From: Castanea sativa
Lineage: Eukaryota > Streptophyta > Magnoliopsida > Fagales > Fagaceae
DNA: 64,000 nucleotides
Assembly: GCF_040712315.1 (NCBI RefSeq)
Contig: NC_134013.1
Coordinates: 77,878,001 to 77,942,000 of the forward strand
Reading direction: 5' to 3'
Shown: one piece after another, positions 34,600 through 47,404 of the stretch
How the letters are laid out: each line of letters begins with the position of its first letter
Position numbering within the stretch: the first letter of the stretch is position 1
Notes under the pieces: model-generated
What the model saw: only the letters and a program-made list of their open reading frames with translations
Told to the model about the DNA's origin: nothing
The model's database searches: none
Translations under genes and position numbers: made by a program

Positions 34600-36085
34600 A
34601 ACTTGAACTTGATATGGATATTGATGTAGTCATTTGTTGTGTTGAGTTAGTAGCAATTGTGTTCAAATTTTGCACTTGTGAATTGCTTGATATGGATAAT
34701 GGTGTGGACTATGATATGTTAAGTTAGTAGTGATAGGCCAAATACGTATTGACCCCTTGTGATGAATTATGTTGATTAATTAGCCAAGTTATTAATTAAT
34801 CAAATTAACATGCAAGGCGTGGTAGCACAAAAAAATCACCAATTAAACTAAGTATGCAGCGGAAAATAAATGACACGGAGATTTGTTTACGAATGGGAAA
34901 AACCTACACGGCAAAAACCCCACCTGGTGAATTTAAGGTCACCACTCCCAAAATTCCACTATTATCACAACAAGTGGTTACAAGTAAAAGAATCTCAAGT
35001 ACCTTACCAACCTACAATTGAACCCTTATCCCAATACCCAATTGAACTTGTTCTGTAGTGACAATTTCTCCTTTCGATGCACGGCTCCTAAGTACGTGAC
35101 TAACCAATTGCGCGGGTCCCAGTACGCGACTTCAATCACCAACTAGAGAAGATTGTTGGCTGCAAAGTTCTTCAATTCATCCACACGATGAAGATCAAGA
35201 AGATGCTTGGTTACAAAACCCTACAATGCAAAGACACAATAACTTCTTCACAAGAGAGATGAACTAGGGCAAGAACTTTGTCTCAAGTTACAATTTGCAT
35301 AAATAAGGATTTCTCAATGCTTGTGCAACTTGCCACACTTTGACGGCCCTTAAAATAATCTTTTTATATGTCTAGGGTTAGGAGAAAAGAAGGCCCAAAG
35401 ACACATCCACGAATTGGAATGAAAACAGAACTCAGAATCTGTTTTTCTTAAATCTCGATAGCTAAAGGCATTGAGGTGCTGTCGAGCAGCTGTCGAGTCT
35501 CGGGGCCAAAACAGCTTCTTAAAGCTCGATAGATGCAGTTGTCGAGCCAATTGTCGAGCTTTAATAAAGAGCACTTCTAAGCTTGTTTCTTGGACAGACT
35601 TGATGACTTCAACACTTGATCTTGAAACACAGTTTCTTGAAGTATAAAACTCATCCTAATTCTACCCAATTACAAGTAAAGTGCATTTTGCAAAGGATTA
35701 GCCAATTACATAAATAATAAATGACATATGTTCTAAACAAGTGAAACACATATGTCCTAACAAGTAGTAATTGTACTTATCTGTTTTGTACTTATCTTGA
35801 ACTTGATATGGATATTGATGTTGTCATTTGTTGTGTTGAGTTAGTAGCAATTGTGTTAAAATTTTGCACTTGTGAATTGCTTGATATGGATAATGGTGTG
35901 AACTATGATATGTAAAGTTAGAAGTAATTGTACTTATCTTGAATTTGATATGGATATTGATGTGGTCATTTGTTGTGTTGAGTTAGTAGCAATTGTGTTC
36001 AAATTTTGCACTTGTGAATTGCTTGATATGGATAATGGTGTGGACTATGATGTTAAGTTAGTAGAAATTGTACTTATCTTTCATG
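34600..36085. repeat. 142-157 bp tandem repeat split by a solo LTR
   Basis: Three copies marked by GATATGGATATTGATG at 34611, 35805 and 35947, each followed by GTTGTGTTGAGTTAGTAGC and TTGCACTTGTGAATTGCTTG. The solo LTR at 34731-35762 lies between copies 1 and 2; removing it and one TSD gives a spacing of 157, against 142 for copies 2 to 3. Confidence 0.85.
34731..35762 (-). mobile_element. family A solo LTR in the CACTA element
   Basis: Reverse orientation: starts TGATAGGCCAAATACG and ends CATATGTCCTAACA. Perfect 5-bp TSD AGTAG at 34726-34730 and 35763-35767. 1032 bp, the same length as 24194-25225. It is younger than the CACTA insertion because it sits inside it. Confidence 0.93.
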
Positions 36086-36105
36086 TCAATACATAATTTT
36101 AAAAA

Positions 36106-38135
36106 ATGCCCAAAAAGGCCAAATACACTCATAATATACCGAGGTATGAGATGACAAGATTGGATAGAATGAGGAAAAAGCAAGAGAGAATCGATGCTTT
36201 GGGATTGAAGCTCATCTCAACTTCTCTAAAGGATTCTACTCAATCCAATTGTGCAAAAGGGAAAAGAAGTAGAGCTAATGTTGTGGTAGATGATGATTAT
36301 GTACCACCTATTGGTGATGATAAAAATGATGATGAATCATCTAACTCTTTAATCCATAAGGCACAATAAATGTTCCATAGGGTACAATAGATGATAATAA
36401 CTTTGTTGTTCCATTATATGTATGTTTGTTAGTTACAGATGGCACCAGGACGACTTACACGTTTGCAAAGTGAGGCATGTATCCTTGTGGTCCAATCTAC
36501 AGAAACACCTCCTAAAGAAAATCCTCCCACCCAAAGTTCTTCTAGTGCGGAGGCGTAGGCTACTGGCGCATTAACTAGCACGATTAGTAATTACATAGAA
36601 CATACTTAATTACAATTGCACCCTGTCTTTACTATTAAGATTATACTTCATTTAATTTAGCTATAATGTACATGGAATGTATAATTTTTTAACATTGATA
36701 ATGTCTGAATAAGATCTACTAGCAGAAATACCCGTGGAACAACACATGGTATAGAAGTATGGGCACTTGTTGAAAAGAGTGGTAAACTGCCAATACGTAT
36801 AGCTGTAGAGTATACTGCTCCTGTTGGCAAGAATGCGTGCAAGCTTATCAATCAAATTGGCGTACAAGTACGAAGTAATTTGTCCAGTTGCAACATGAAA
36901 AATTGGAAAAGTGTAGATGCTGCTACTAGAAATGTGGTGCTTCAAAATATCGCGGTAAATTTACATTGATAACATCTAATTTTTGTTACTAAGCATATTA
37001 AATTCATATAATAATATTTTTATAATACGTATACACTTCATTTTACAGGATCAGTTTGAGCTACAAGGAGATTCCAACTTGGTAACGAAAACATTAAATA
37101 TAAAATGTGGAAGATTATTGAGTTGCAGCTCTAACAAGTTGCATCAAGCTTATAAAAAGCTCGTACAATCTCATGGTGCTGACTATGCAAGAAGCCACTT
37201 GCAAAATAATGCCACACTTAAGCAGTGGACTGGACTCATTGATGGGACATGGACCAATAAGGATTGGCTGGTAAATTATTTATGCGTATATTATTATTAT
37301 CCAATGTTTGCTATATTATGTTGTCAAATGATTAGCTTAATACTTAGATGAAGTAAATGTATACTATTTTATTCATGATCTAATAAATTTCTTGAATGTT
37401 CTTTATTAGGAAAAATTAAGAAAGAACTCTGAAAATAGGAACAAAACTTTAGGAAAACAAAGATGCAGAACAAAGGCACTTGCTGTTAGGGTTGATAAGG
37501 AGGTGCATGTTTTTTCATTTTCTTAAACCTTAGTATAGTACATGTGAGTGATTAACTATATCTATCTAACACTCGAATGTTAATTAATCAGACAAATAAT
37601 AATGGCGGTCAAGTTCTTGAATTGGCAAAAATCTTCAAAGATATTTATTTCAATCCAAATACAAATATATGGATACACCATGAGGATGAAGCGACATATG
37701 TATGTGTAACATTCCATCCCTATCATGTTTGTAAAGCTATAACATTAGTAGTATTAATGTTGTGGTTGTTTCTTTCTCTCTTTCAAATGATAGGAAACTA
37801 TTCTCAAAGTGCAAGAGAATCATTGTCAAGATCCTAATGCAATTCCCCTTACATAAGAGTAGATCTCAAACTTGGTTTTTAAGAAGAAGTTCGGTATTAT
37901 AAAAGGACTTGGCATGAGACCTTCTTCTTCTCTAGTAACCACCGCCTCATCTAGTTCCTTGGAGGAGTATATCCAATGGCTAGAAAATGAGATAATTGAG
38001 CTCAAAGAGGCAAGAGCTAGGGACCAAGAGGCTCGAGCTAAGCAAGAAGAGGTCCAAAAGAATATTCTTAACTTTTTGAGGAGTAAGGGTTATGATGACA
38101 CTCTGACCTATGGGGGTGGTTCATCTTCAAGTTAA
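36106..38135 (+). pseudogene. CACTA second gene, Transposase_24-like
   Basis: ATG 36106 opens a basic 87-codon frame (MPKKAKYTHNIPRYEMTRLD). Further on, RGTTHGIEVWALVEKSGKLP, AVEYTAPVGKNACKLINQIG (about 36720-36880), DQFELQGDSNLVTKTLN (about 37050) and ENEIIELKEARARDQEAR (about 37985, coiled coil) match the architecture of the plant Ptta/En/Spm (Transposase_24) proteins. Likely exon borders exist near 36960/37050 and 37270/37410. An in-frame stop after the first frame and broken frames make it doubtful as a working gene. Family role: DNA-binding accessory protein of CACTA transposition. Confidence 0.7.
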
Positions 38136-38714
38136 AACACTTATTGGTTAGTACTTTATTTTAGCAATTGACCCGCACTATATGGTGAGATTACTTTTTT
38201 TGATGCATTATTTGAAACTAATTGTATTATATTACACTTGAAAATCTATATTTGCTTTCTACAACTTACACATTAGGAGTTGTGATTTTAATTCATTAGT
38301 GTGACTACTCTTAATACATTGTTAGAAATGTTTCTTATAACATAGTTAGTGTTTTTACTTTACAATTTTAATGTAGTATTGTTTTTATATTTGTACAGAT
38401 TTCTTATTGGTGGCTTTTAGGGGATTTACTTTTGACATTACTTGAAGACATATGAGGACATCTTCCGTTAGTTCAAATTATATTATGCTACACTTTTTGT
38501 ATTGTTATAAAACATCTTGAGTTATTGTATGTGTTGCAAACAAATATTGTATGGAAGGAGTTTGAATTGGATACTTGTTTTATTTTTTACTTGTGGAATG
38601 TATGGATCTTTTTTCTATAAATGTGTTGTTGAAATAAATGTGTTATTCAAATGTGATGTTTTAATAATATAATGACAGGTTATAGGTTAATATCAAACCA
38701 TGAAAAAAATAAAA

Positions 38715-39200
38715 ACAGAAAATAAGTTTTAGAGACGAATTTTTCCGCCACAAATATAGCAACAAAAAATTGTTTTAGTAAAGAAATATTTCATTGCTAA
38801 ATGTAGCAAAATTTTGTAAGAAATGGTTTTAGTTATGAAAATTTTCGTCACTATATGTGCTTGGATTTTCTTAAAAATAGTTTTAGTGACGAACTTTTTC
38901 ATCACTATATGTACCCAAAAATAGTTTTAGTGACGAAATTTTTCGTCACTAAATAGTGCTTTTAGCAATGAAAACATTTAGTGACAAAACGTTTTTGTCG
39001 CTAAATGTTTTTTTTAAAAACAAATCGGACTTTTAGTGATGAAATTTTTCGTCACTAGGACTTTTAGCGACGGGGTTTTAGCAATGAAATGAGTTTCGTC
39101 ACTAATTAGTAGATTTCATCGCTAAAGGTCCTTAGCGACAAAAAAACTGAACTTTTAGCGACGAATTTTTTCTTCACCGAAAATACGTTTTGTTGTAGTC
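38715..39200. repeat. CACTA subterminal repeats and 3' terminus
   Basis: At least ten copies of TTTTAG(T/C)GACGAA or its complement TTCGTC(A/G)CTAAA occur, often as facing pairs. The block ends at GTTGTAGTC (39192-39200). Such subterminal arrays are transposase-binding regions in CACTA elements. Confidence 0.85.
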
Positions 39201-39345
39201 ATGATAGTCTCATTATTAACACTACAAGTTACATCTCTTTCAAAATTTTAGTTGAATTAAAATTTTCTGGGACCTTTTCTTTTTTCTTTTTTTCTTTTTT
39301 TTTGTAAAGAACTAATAATATATTGTTAAAGGGACAAAAGTTAGA

Positions 39346-39754
39346 GGACAAAATTTGGCCACAAACTTAGTTGTAACCTAATACTACAACTCTCACAAAA
39401 TAAATTAACATAACTATATATTTTGAAAATCTAACCATTGATTTTCTTATTCTTTTTATTCTTAAAACACATGTCAAAGTTCATGTGAATCTAATGTTAT
39501 TTACTATTCGATCCATAGACTTTTATTATGTATAATTTGAGACTACAAAAACTCAAAACTTAAACATTTGATTAATGACATAACTATTGATCTATGATTT
39601 TCTTTTTTTAATTTTGCAAGTATGGAAGGTATAAGAAAAAATGTATCTAATAGTGGATTTGTCAAAATTCACATCCAATAAAAAAAAAAATATTGAGTGG
39701 AGTTGTAACCTTAGTCTACAGGACTACAAACAAGTTTGTTGCCAAATTTTGTCC
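39346..39754. mobile_element. inverted-repeat element (MITE-like), complete copy
   Basis: Left GGACAAAATTTGGCCACAAA and the complement of the right end GGACAAAATTTGGCAACAAA match at 19 of 20 positions, with weaker pairing further in. The right half and about 160 bp beyond it are repeated at 25226-25480, so the true repeat may extend to about 39915. Confidence 0.75.
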
Positions 39755-39915
39755 AAAGTTTACTTATGTTGGGCCTAAAAAAATTTAGGGTGGGCACACA
39801 TTTTTATTAAAGGATAAAAAAATCATAAATTTTTAATATTTATATATAATAATTATTTTTTCCCAAGTTAGTTGGTCTTGTGACCACGCTGGATACAATG
39901 TGGAGCCGCCCTTGG

Positions 39916-40749
39916 GTTTAGGTTACATTGAATGTTAGCTTTTGTCCCAAACTCCTAAGTGACAATGCCAATCCATTTGGCTAATGAAATTTGGTGCTTT
40001 CCGACTGATCCAATTTGATCCAAAATTCATAATAGCCATGTTTTCTTTAGAGTATCTATATTCTGCTTGTGTCTTCTATTTATTATGCCAGTTTCTTACA
40101 GGTATATCTATTGCCTGTGGGAATCATAAGTGAAGGGTCATGTTTGTGATCTTTTGATGTTCATTTGGGTGAAGATTTTACAATTGGCAAAGTTTGTAAT
40201 AGGGTTCTTTACTTCCTTTTCCTGAAGCAATCATTGTTCAACATCAATGGTGACCATATTAATTGTTGGGAATAAATAACAAAGTAATAAAGGAAGAACA
40301 AAGATAACACAAAAGACAAACAGAAATAGATAACTTGGAGGCATAAAATTGTTATCCTTAAACAATATTTGCTAAAGGGTTATCGCAAACATGTTCCCAA
40401 GATACAACCAAGTTGTTGGGTTCTATAAATAGCAATTTTGGATAATATCCACAAAATTTCTTGTGTTTCTCTCTAACTTACTATTTTCAAGTGAACATAA
40501 GCCTCTATTCATACCAATAGGGTTATATTTCATTAAAAGGCATGTATGGAGAGTCAAAATGTTTCATTAAACCATTTACATGACTTGAAGCCTCTTCAAA
40601 CTTTCAGAACAATCACCAAAAAATTCTGCAAAAAACTCAGTTTTACAAGTTTTGATCAGTCAAGAGTTACGTTCAATTGATCAAATACTCTTTTTGATCG
40701 ATGGAACAGAAATCGAATAGCGATCGAATCATCCAGTGACTCCAAGATT
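39916..40749. other. unassigned; possible remnant of an older LTR
   Basis: TGTTGGGAATAAATAAC at about 40265 and the GATCAATTGATC/TCGATCG-type text at 40650-40735 resemble LTR sequence, continuing after the copia element at 43531 (TCGATCAATTG). Low certainty; no coding sequence. Confidence 0.3.
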
Positions 40750-41687
40750 ATTTTTGTTAGGGATATATTTTATTTAATTGGCTAATCCTTTGACATAATG
40801 CACTTTACTTATAATTGAGTAGATCTAGGATAAGTTTAATACTTCAAGAAACATGTTGTTCAAGCCAAGTATTAAAGCCACGAAGATTGGACCAAGAAAC
40901 AAGTGAAGAAAAGCTATTCATTAAAGTTGTTCATTAAAACTTGACAAATACCTCAACAGAAACAGTATCTATCGAGACTTAAGAACGAAACTCGACAGAA
41001 GCTGAATCTGTTGAGATCAATGAAATCATAATTTCTAAATCTGATTTTCGGGTCATGCTGACATGTATGTGTAGGGTTTCTTTTCTCACAACCCTAGATA
41101 TATATAAGGCTTATTTTAAAGGTCGTTATACAAGGAGAACACATGCAAAAAGTGACCTAGTGCCTTATTCTCTCTACAAGAAATTACTGCGTTTTTGCAC
41201 CTTAGGGTTTTGTAACCAAGTGTTTCTTGATCTACATTGTTGAAGAAGTGAAGAATTTTGTAGCCAACAACATCTTCTTCAAGTTGCTAGAGTTAGTCAT
41301 GTACTAGGATCCGTGCAAAAGGGTGACGTTCGTATATTGAAGAGTTCAAAAGTTCTAAAGTAGTAGAAGGTTTCTGCTGTGACTTCATCTACGAGGATTG
41401 TAGAGTCTAAGGACAAAGGTTTTGTACTAGATCTGAAACTTCTCTTTACTATTGTGAATTGCTTTTTGGGAAGGTTTCCCCCCAGGTTTTTTATTGTGAA
41501 ACTATTTTGTTTCTTTGGTTTTCATGGGTCATCATATCTTATCTTATTTACTATTTACTATGCAAGATATTGACATGATATTGGTGTTTGTTTGTTTTAA
41601 CAAAGTTTATTCATAATAAATCTAATTAACAACTTGGATTTAAAACTTATTTATTCTATCAAACCGGTGTCTAAATTTCCCAACAAG

Positions 41688-41698
41688 TGGTATCAGAG
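41688..41698 (+). other. primer binding site, initiator tRNA-Met type
   Basis: TGGTATCAGAG lies 2 bp after the LTR end, the standard plant copia primer site complementary to the 3' end of initiator tRNA-Met. Confidence 0.9.
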
Positions 41699-41756
41699 TG
41701 GGTACACTCTGATTAGGTTTTAGTCTTTGCTGTGTAATTCATTGACTCCCGTTGTC

Positions 41757-42626
41757 ATGGAAACTCTTGATTATTTTGATTTGCATGATCTTGTGTTGAA
41801 TGATGGTGATGATATTCAAGATGCCTATTGCAAGCTTTATAATTTTTGTATGAAATCCCTTGAATGTTCTACAAAATTAAAAGCTAATTTTAAAAATGTC
41901 AAACTTGAAAGAGATGAAGTGATTGCAAAATTGGATGAACCTAATAATTTGAATGAGAAATTTAAAAATCAAATTTAATCTCAGGTGAAAAAAATTAAGA
42001 GTTTGGAAGACAAACTAGTTGAATCTAAAACCGAAGTTGAAAAATTAACTAGTGCCAAATTTGTTGTTGAGCCTAACTCAAAAGAAAAAGATTTTTATAT
42101 TCATCCATTTAAAAGGAATAATGAAGAGTTGAATGCTAATATTGCTAGGATAGACAAAGGTAAACAATTTGATATTAACGCTGAAGTTTCTAAACCTATG
42201 TCTAAAACTCCTCCTATGATGAATAAAAATTCTGAATTTGTCCTCACTTGTTATCATTGCCATATTGTTGGCCATATTAGGACAAAGTGTCCTAAGTTGT
42301 CAACCTCTAACGTTAGACCTTTTTCTAGGAAGCTGAGTAGCTCTAAAACTACTTATGTTTGTCACCATTGTGGTGGTTCTGGTTACACTCAACCTAATTG
42401 CTTCAAGTTGTATCCTCATAAGTAAGTGTCTAAACGGTTACAAGTTTCCTCTCAAGATTCAACACTTTTGTTTGGAGAGTTATTAAAAGCTTTGAGCTTT
42501 TTAAGTCAATTTCAGGAGAATTCTAATTCTTCTATATCCTTTAGTAGACATACTAGGACATGTGTCTTTTCATCTTCACGGCTAAAGACTCATGCTGTAT
42601 GGGTGAGAAATGAGCTTAAGACTTAA
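41757..42626 (+). pseudogene. copia gag with two zinc knuckles
   Basis: One frame from ATG 41757 with in-frame stops TAA 41976 and TAA 42423. Coiled-coil-like charged region (SLEDKLVESKTEVEKL), then two zinc knuckles CYHCHIVGHIRTKC (about 42250) and CHHCGGSGYTQPNC (about 42360). It resembles gag of SIRE-like copia elements. Inactive. Confidence 0.8.
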
Positions 42627-43530
42627 TTGTCTTTTCTATCTGCCCTCTTCTTTATTTCTTTCTATTTAAAGTAGGACCCTCTTTGCGTGTTTTCATATCT
42701 ATTTTTGGAATTATGCTTTCATGCATCTGCGTCTATCTTCATACTTTCATGTTGTTTGTTTGTTTTTGTTTGGTCGTTTAGTTTTTATTTTGTTTTCTTT
42801 TCAAAATAAAAAAGGAAAAAAATTAGAAAAATACAAAAATAGTGTGTATTTGTATATATTGGTACTTGTGTACCTTGGATAGCCATTGAAACAAAGTTTC
42901 TAAATTTTGTATCTCTTGTAACTTAGATGAGGTTTATTTTAAGGCTTCTTTTAAAGGTCGTTATACAAGGAGAACACATGCAAAAAGTAACCTAGTGCCT
43001 TATTCTCTCTGCAAGAAGTTATTGCGTCTTTGCGCCTTAGGGATTTGTAACCAAGTGCTTCTTGATCTTCATTGTTGATGAAGTGAAGAACTTTATAGCT
43101 AACCACATCTTCTTCAAGTTGCTGGAGTTAGTCACGTATTGGAATCCATGCATCATTGGTTAGTCACGTATTGGGATCTGTGCAAAAGGGTAGCGTTCAT
43201 ATATTGAAGAGTTCAAAGGTTCTAAAGTGGTAGAAGGTTTTTACTATGAGTTCATCTACGAGGATTGTAAAGTCTAGGAACAAAGGTTTTGTACTAGATT
43301 TGAAACTTCTCTTTACTATAGTGAATTGCTTTTTAGGAAGGTTTCCTCCCAAGTTTTTTACTGTGAAACTAGTTTGTTTCATTGGTTTTCTTGGGTCATC
43401 ATATCTTGTCTTATTTACTATTCTATTGTGCATGATATTGATGTTTGTTTGTTTTAATAAGGTTTATTCATAATAAATCTAATTAACAACTTGGTTCTAT
43501 CAACCGGGGTCTAAATTTCCCAACAATTTT

Positions 43531-43937
43531 CTTCATCATTTAAATTGATTAAGCAAAAGTTTCGATCAATTGAAAATTCTTTAGTTCGAATTTCACTTAG
43601 AAAATTTCAAACTTGAATTTTCACTTTATGAAACAATACTCTCCAAACTCAAACATCATTATTATAACATATCCATGTATATACCTATATATACAAAATC
43701 AAATATGTTGTTGAATTCCCGATTGAATTAATTTGATTGGAGCCAAAATGAATTAGGATCCTTCACCCCAATTAGCAAAGAATTTTTACTCCAACATGAT
43801 TTTATTAATTTCATTGGAGCATAAATATTCTCGGCTTCTCAATCAGCTACTCCATTTTTGAGTTTTGACCGAAGATGCTTCTACAAATTTAGACCTGTCC
43901 TATAAATTCAAAAAAAAAAATGATTTTCTCTCAAAAG
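43531..43937. other. unassigned AT-rich sequence
   Basis: Right flank of the copia element, possibly the rest of the older LTR mentioned at 39916. No genes. Confidence 0.35.
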
Positions 43938-43981
<44 letters not shown>

Positions 43982-44035
43982 TGATAAATGAAAAGCCACA
44001 AAATTCGGTTGAATTTTGGGGGGGGGGGGGGGGGG
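43938..44035. repeat. poly-A (42) and poly-G (18) tracts
   Basis: A run of A at 43938-43979 and a run of G at 44018-44035, 38 bases apart. Exact lengths are likely to be unreliable in sequencing. Confidence 0.9.
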
Positions 44036-44228
44036 AACCTGCCTGCTGACTTCTGCAACCAATATTTTTTTCTTCAAGTTGCTGATGCTGCAAGGTTTTC
44101 TTTTTACACTTCCAATAGAACAATCCTATGCTATCACATTTCCAATAAATTATTTCCTCATATAGTCATATGCATCACCTTCATTTTTCCAGATCAGTAG
44201 TTGCGCATGATTTAATGTGGTTATGTAG

Positions 44229-44345
44229 GGGGCGGTAATTAACTCAATTGATGAAGTAAAGTCTCTTATTGTCAAATGAGAATTCAAATCTGCTTGCATT
44301 AAAAAGAAATTTTTGAATGTTTTGAACTAATGATAAAAATCAATT
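44229..44345 (+). mobile_element. possible degenerate tRNA-derived SINE
   Basis: TTAACTCAATTGATGAAGT resembles an A box and GAATTCAAATCTG a B box, about 40 bp apart, as in tRNA-derived plant SINEs. No clear tail or TSD. Confidence 0.3.
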
Positions 44346-44492
44346 ATTATTAAATAAACCTTACAGAGAAATCATACCTAATGTAGCAATGGAAAAATCA
44401 TACTGAATAACTGCTCTTCCATGTATACTATATAACATATTGTTTAAGGACTCCTTGAAGGGTGTTCCCAAATTTTTTTTGAAGAAGGGTAG

Positions 44493-44530
<38 letters not shown>
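44493..44530. repeat. poly-A tract
   Basis: About 38 consecutive A bases. Confidence 0.9.
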
Positions 44531-44533
<3 letters not shown>

Positions 44534-46426
44534 AGAGCTTATTGGAACCTTGGTGTCAAAATAGAAATTTTCTCAATTTCTTTTTAAAATTTTTTTTTGG
44601 ATCTTTGAACAAGTTCTAACACAAATTTAGAAGTTAAAGCATTGTCGACATCAATGGAGTCTCAAATTTACCAACCAATAGATGCTGTTATTGACGGGAA
44701 GAAGAGGACAAAATGGAGACACAATTCAGGAAAGTAGACCTGATTTTTGGCAAAGGCCCACTGGAATTTTTTACTCCATCCCGATCTTAATTTATTCAGG
44801 TGGAGCCAAAATGGCCTAGAGCTCTCAACCGCCATAGTTTGACCATTTCTCTTCTCTAAAAAATTTAGATTTGCCCTGGTCTTTGCACATAAAACACGAC
44901 TTGCGGTTCATTATATATTTATATAAAAGCACATTACTTTTACACTTCTTTCTTTTCTTTTATAAAACTAGTACACTAAAATAAATAAATAAATAAATAA
45001 AAAATCTTACTAGCCACATTTACAATATAATTGTTTTCGTGCAGTACTTCTCGAATGCTTCCTTCACATATTAATGGTTTCAAATGATTTGCTTGGGCTT
45101 GGTAAAATTAACTTGGTCAAAAACATAATGCTACCAGATTTTTTTAGGTATATTTGCGCTACGACGATAGCTACAGATGATACACCACTAGTTGTCAAAC
45201 ATGGCAAAAAGGAAAGCTTGTAATTTCATATTGTTTTGTTATATGAAGGTCAAAGTTTAAGGAAATAATTTTAGATGTAATGTAAATGTTTCATTCATTT
45301 GATGAATGTAAAAACGAAATATAGTGGGTTGAAACAAGAAAAAGATTTTAGATCACTAAACTTAATTTCTTGCAATGGAATTATAGAATGTTCCAGCTAG
45401 AGCAATCTAAATTGACATTTCCAGTATGTTGGAAACATTCACTGGATAAATTATATACTCAGATTATTATACATTAGTAAAAATAAAAGCATCTACCATC
45501 CTAGAAGGAACTCCTTTATATAAATGATAAAAGAAAGATGTTTGAATGAGTATTAGCTAGTTCTATTAATAAAATTTCTTTTATTCTTTTTTAGGGTGTG
45601 GAACCATGTTATGACAGGGCTCTTTGAATCCACCTTTGTCAAATAAATCTCGGAAGCTCCAACCATCCTCATAGAGCTAAATCTGGGACATTTGGGTTTA
45701 CGACTCGTCTTGACATGCTCGTTTACATACTCTCTCTCTCTCTCTCTCTCTCGCTATATTCCTTGCAATGGCAAAGCCACATGCACGGTTGGGGGCCATA
45801 GCCGTTCCAAAAAATTTAGTTTTATTATTTTTTTTTTTTTAAAGTATAGGTATATTTTATAAATCTTTAGAGGTTATGTGAAAAAACTTAGGAGTTCCCC
45901 CCCCCCCCCCTCCAAAAAAAAAAAGCATTAATCAACTAATCTAATAATCCATTTCCAAAAAAAAAAAAAGGGAGTTTAGAGCTAATATAATATACAATTG
46001 CAATAGAATGAATAATTTAGTAAATTATGTGAGTAAGTAGTGAAACCCCTAATTTAGCTCAATTTCAAATCTTATTATTGCTTAAAAATCATTCAACATT
46101 ATGCATTGATAATATATGCAATTCGGTTGAATTTTTCTACTCTCAAGATTTTATCAAGCAAGGAAAAAAAAAAAGCTCATAGGAGACTTCAATGGTGACA
46201 TTATGATTTTGATTTCTCAGACATATATGGATGAAGTTTTGCAAAAAAATTATAAATTCAAAAGGAAAGTATGAATAATATTGCTATATAAACAGTAATT
46301 GATGAAGTTCATTACGTAAGATATTATTGTTGAGCATGACTTTGATGGAAAATACTATATTCATTTTTTTTTTTTTTTGTTCTACATATTTGTATATTGT
46401 ATAGCCAACTATACAACTTTTGTATA
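44531..46426. other. unassigned intergenic sequence with simple repeats
   Basis: No gene recognised. Contains (CT)n at 45730-45752, a poly-C tract at 45897-45910 and several A runs. Confidence 0.45.
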
Positions 46427-46434
46427 CTCATTTC

Positions 46435-47065
46435 TAAGGATTTGCATGGGTCGGGTTAAGGGGATTTTTTAACCCAACCCAACCCACATGGATCAGGTTT
46501 GGTTGGGGTTGAAGCCATGGATTGGATTTTTTTTTTTTTCTATCATTATTAAATTGAGCATATAAAATATATCTCACTTGCCACTTGAGTTGAAAAACAA
46601 AATGTACTTAAACTAGTATTCCAATTTAATTATAAAAAATAAAAAAAAAATTCCAAGTGAGTTGATAAAAAAAAATATACATGAACTAGTATCTTAACTC
46701 AGTTACAAACAAATAAGAATGGAGCAAGAGAGTGAGAGTGTGAGGTGGTAGAGAGAGAAATAAGACTGTTAGGTTTGCGAGGTAATTGGGTTTTATATAG
46801 GAAGAGCCAAATAGGGGAAAAATAAAATAAAATAAATTATATAATATATTTTTAAATATATAATTTAAAATTTAAATATATAGGTGGGTCAGGTTGGGTT
46901 AAACGGGTTTTCATTGATATGACCCAAACCCAACCCCACCTACTATTAAAAAAAATCATAATCCAACCCAACCCAACCACCAACCCTTAAAAACCAACTA
47001 AACCTAGCAAGTTGGGTTGGGTCAGGTTCGTTTTGGCAGGTTGGTGGGTTAGCTGCATACCCCTA
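46435..47065. mobile_element. non-autonomous hAT-like element with perfect TSD
   Basis: Identical 8-bp flanks CTCATTTC (46427-46434 and 47066-47073). Ends TAAGGATTTGCATGGG and TAGGGGTATGCAGC (complement of the right end) are imperfect TIRs. The interior carries AACCCAACCCAACCC and GGGTTGGGTTGGG arms near both ends. 631 bp, no coding capacity. Similar G/C-rich terminal style to 5069-5745. Confidence 0.88.
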
Positions 47066-47073
47066 CTCATTTC

Positions 47074-47399
47074 ATTAGAGTTTAAGAAAATTATAAGTTT
47101 CTCTTACAAAAAGTATCTTGTATCTAGGTGAGTATATATACATATTAAAGTCAATAATCATGTATATATGTAACTTACTTTAGTATAAGAAAATTAACAT
47201 TTGTAGTTTCATGCACACACATATATTATGTGGATTTTTTTAGGTAGTGTATATATGTGATTTGAGTTTATCTTGACAAAATAGCTCGGCCCCCAACTTA
47301 AAATTCCTACTTGAGCCACTGATTCCCTGATGTGAGTATTCAAAATTCTAAGCGCCTAAATAATCTTTAAATAAAAAGTATATATATCTAACATCTTTT
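47074..47399. other. unassigned AT-rich sequence
   Basis: Nothing recognised between the hAT-like element and the next LTR. Confidence 0.4.
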
Positions 47400-47404
47400 A
47401 ATTG

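Larger units (their letters stand above)
30890..39200 (+). mobile_element. CACTA (En/Spm) transposon, decayed
   Basis: Contains the two CACTA gene regions in normal order: TNP2-type transposase with DUF4218/DUF4216-like parts (30911-34500) and a Transposase_24-like gene (36106-38135). They are followed by subterminal GTGACGAAA/TTTCGTCAC repeats and a terminal TTGTTGTAGTC at 39190-39200, close to the canonical ...TTGTAGTG end. The matching CACTAC 5' terminus was not found, so the left border is approximate and may lie within or before the 30365 tandem repeats. A solo LTR (34731-35762) interrupts it. Confidence 0.8.
40755..43525 (+). mobile_element. copia-type LTR retrotransposon with internal deletion
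   Basis: 5' LTR 40755-41685 (TGTTAGGG...CCCAACA) and a 5'-truncated 3' LTR from about 42930 to 43525 (same ending). Perfect 5-bp TSD ATTTT at 40750-40754 and 43526-43530. PBS at 41688. The internal part keeps only gag; protease, integrase, reverse transcriptase and polypurine tract are gone. The LTR shares blocks with family A, so it is a related subfamily. Confidence 0.9.

Noticed and set aside
44229..44345. tRNA gene
   Set aside because: Only box-like motifs are present; no cloverleaf could be drawn. Kept as a low-confidence SINE.
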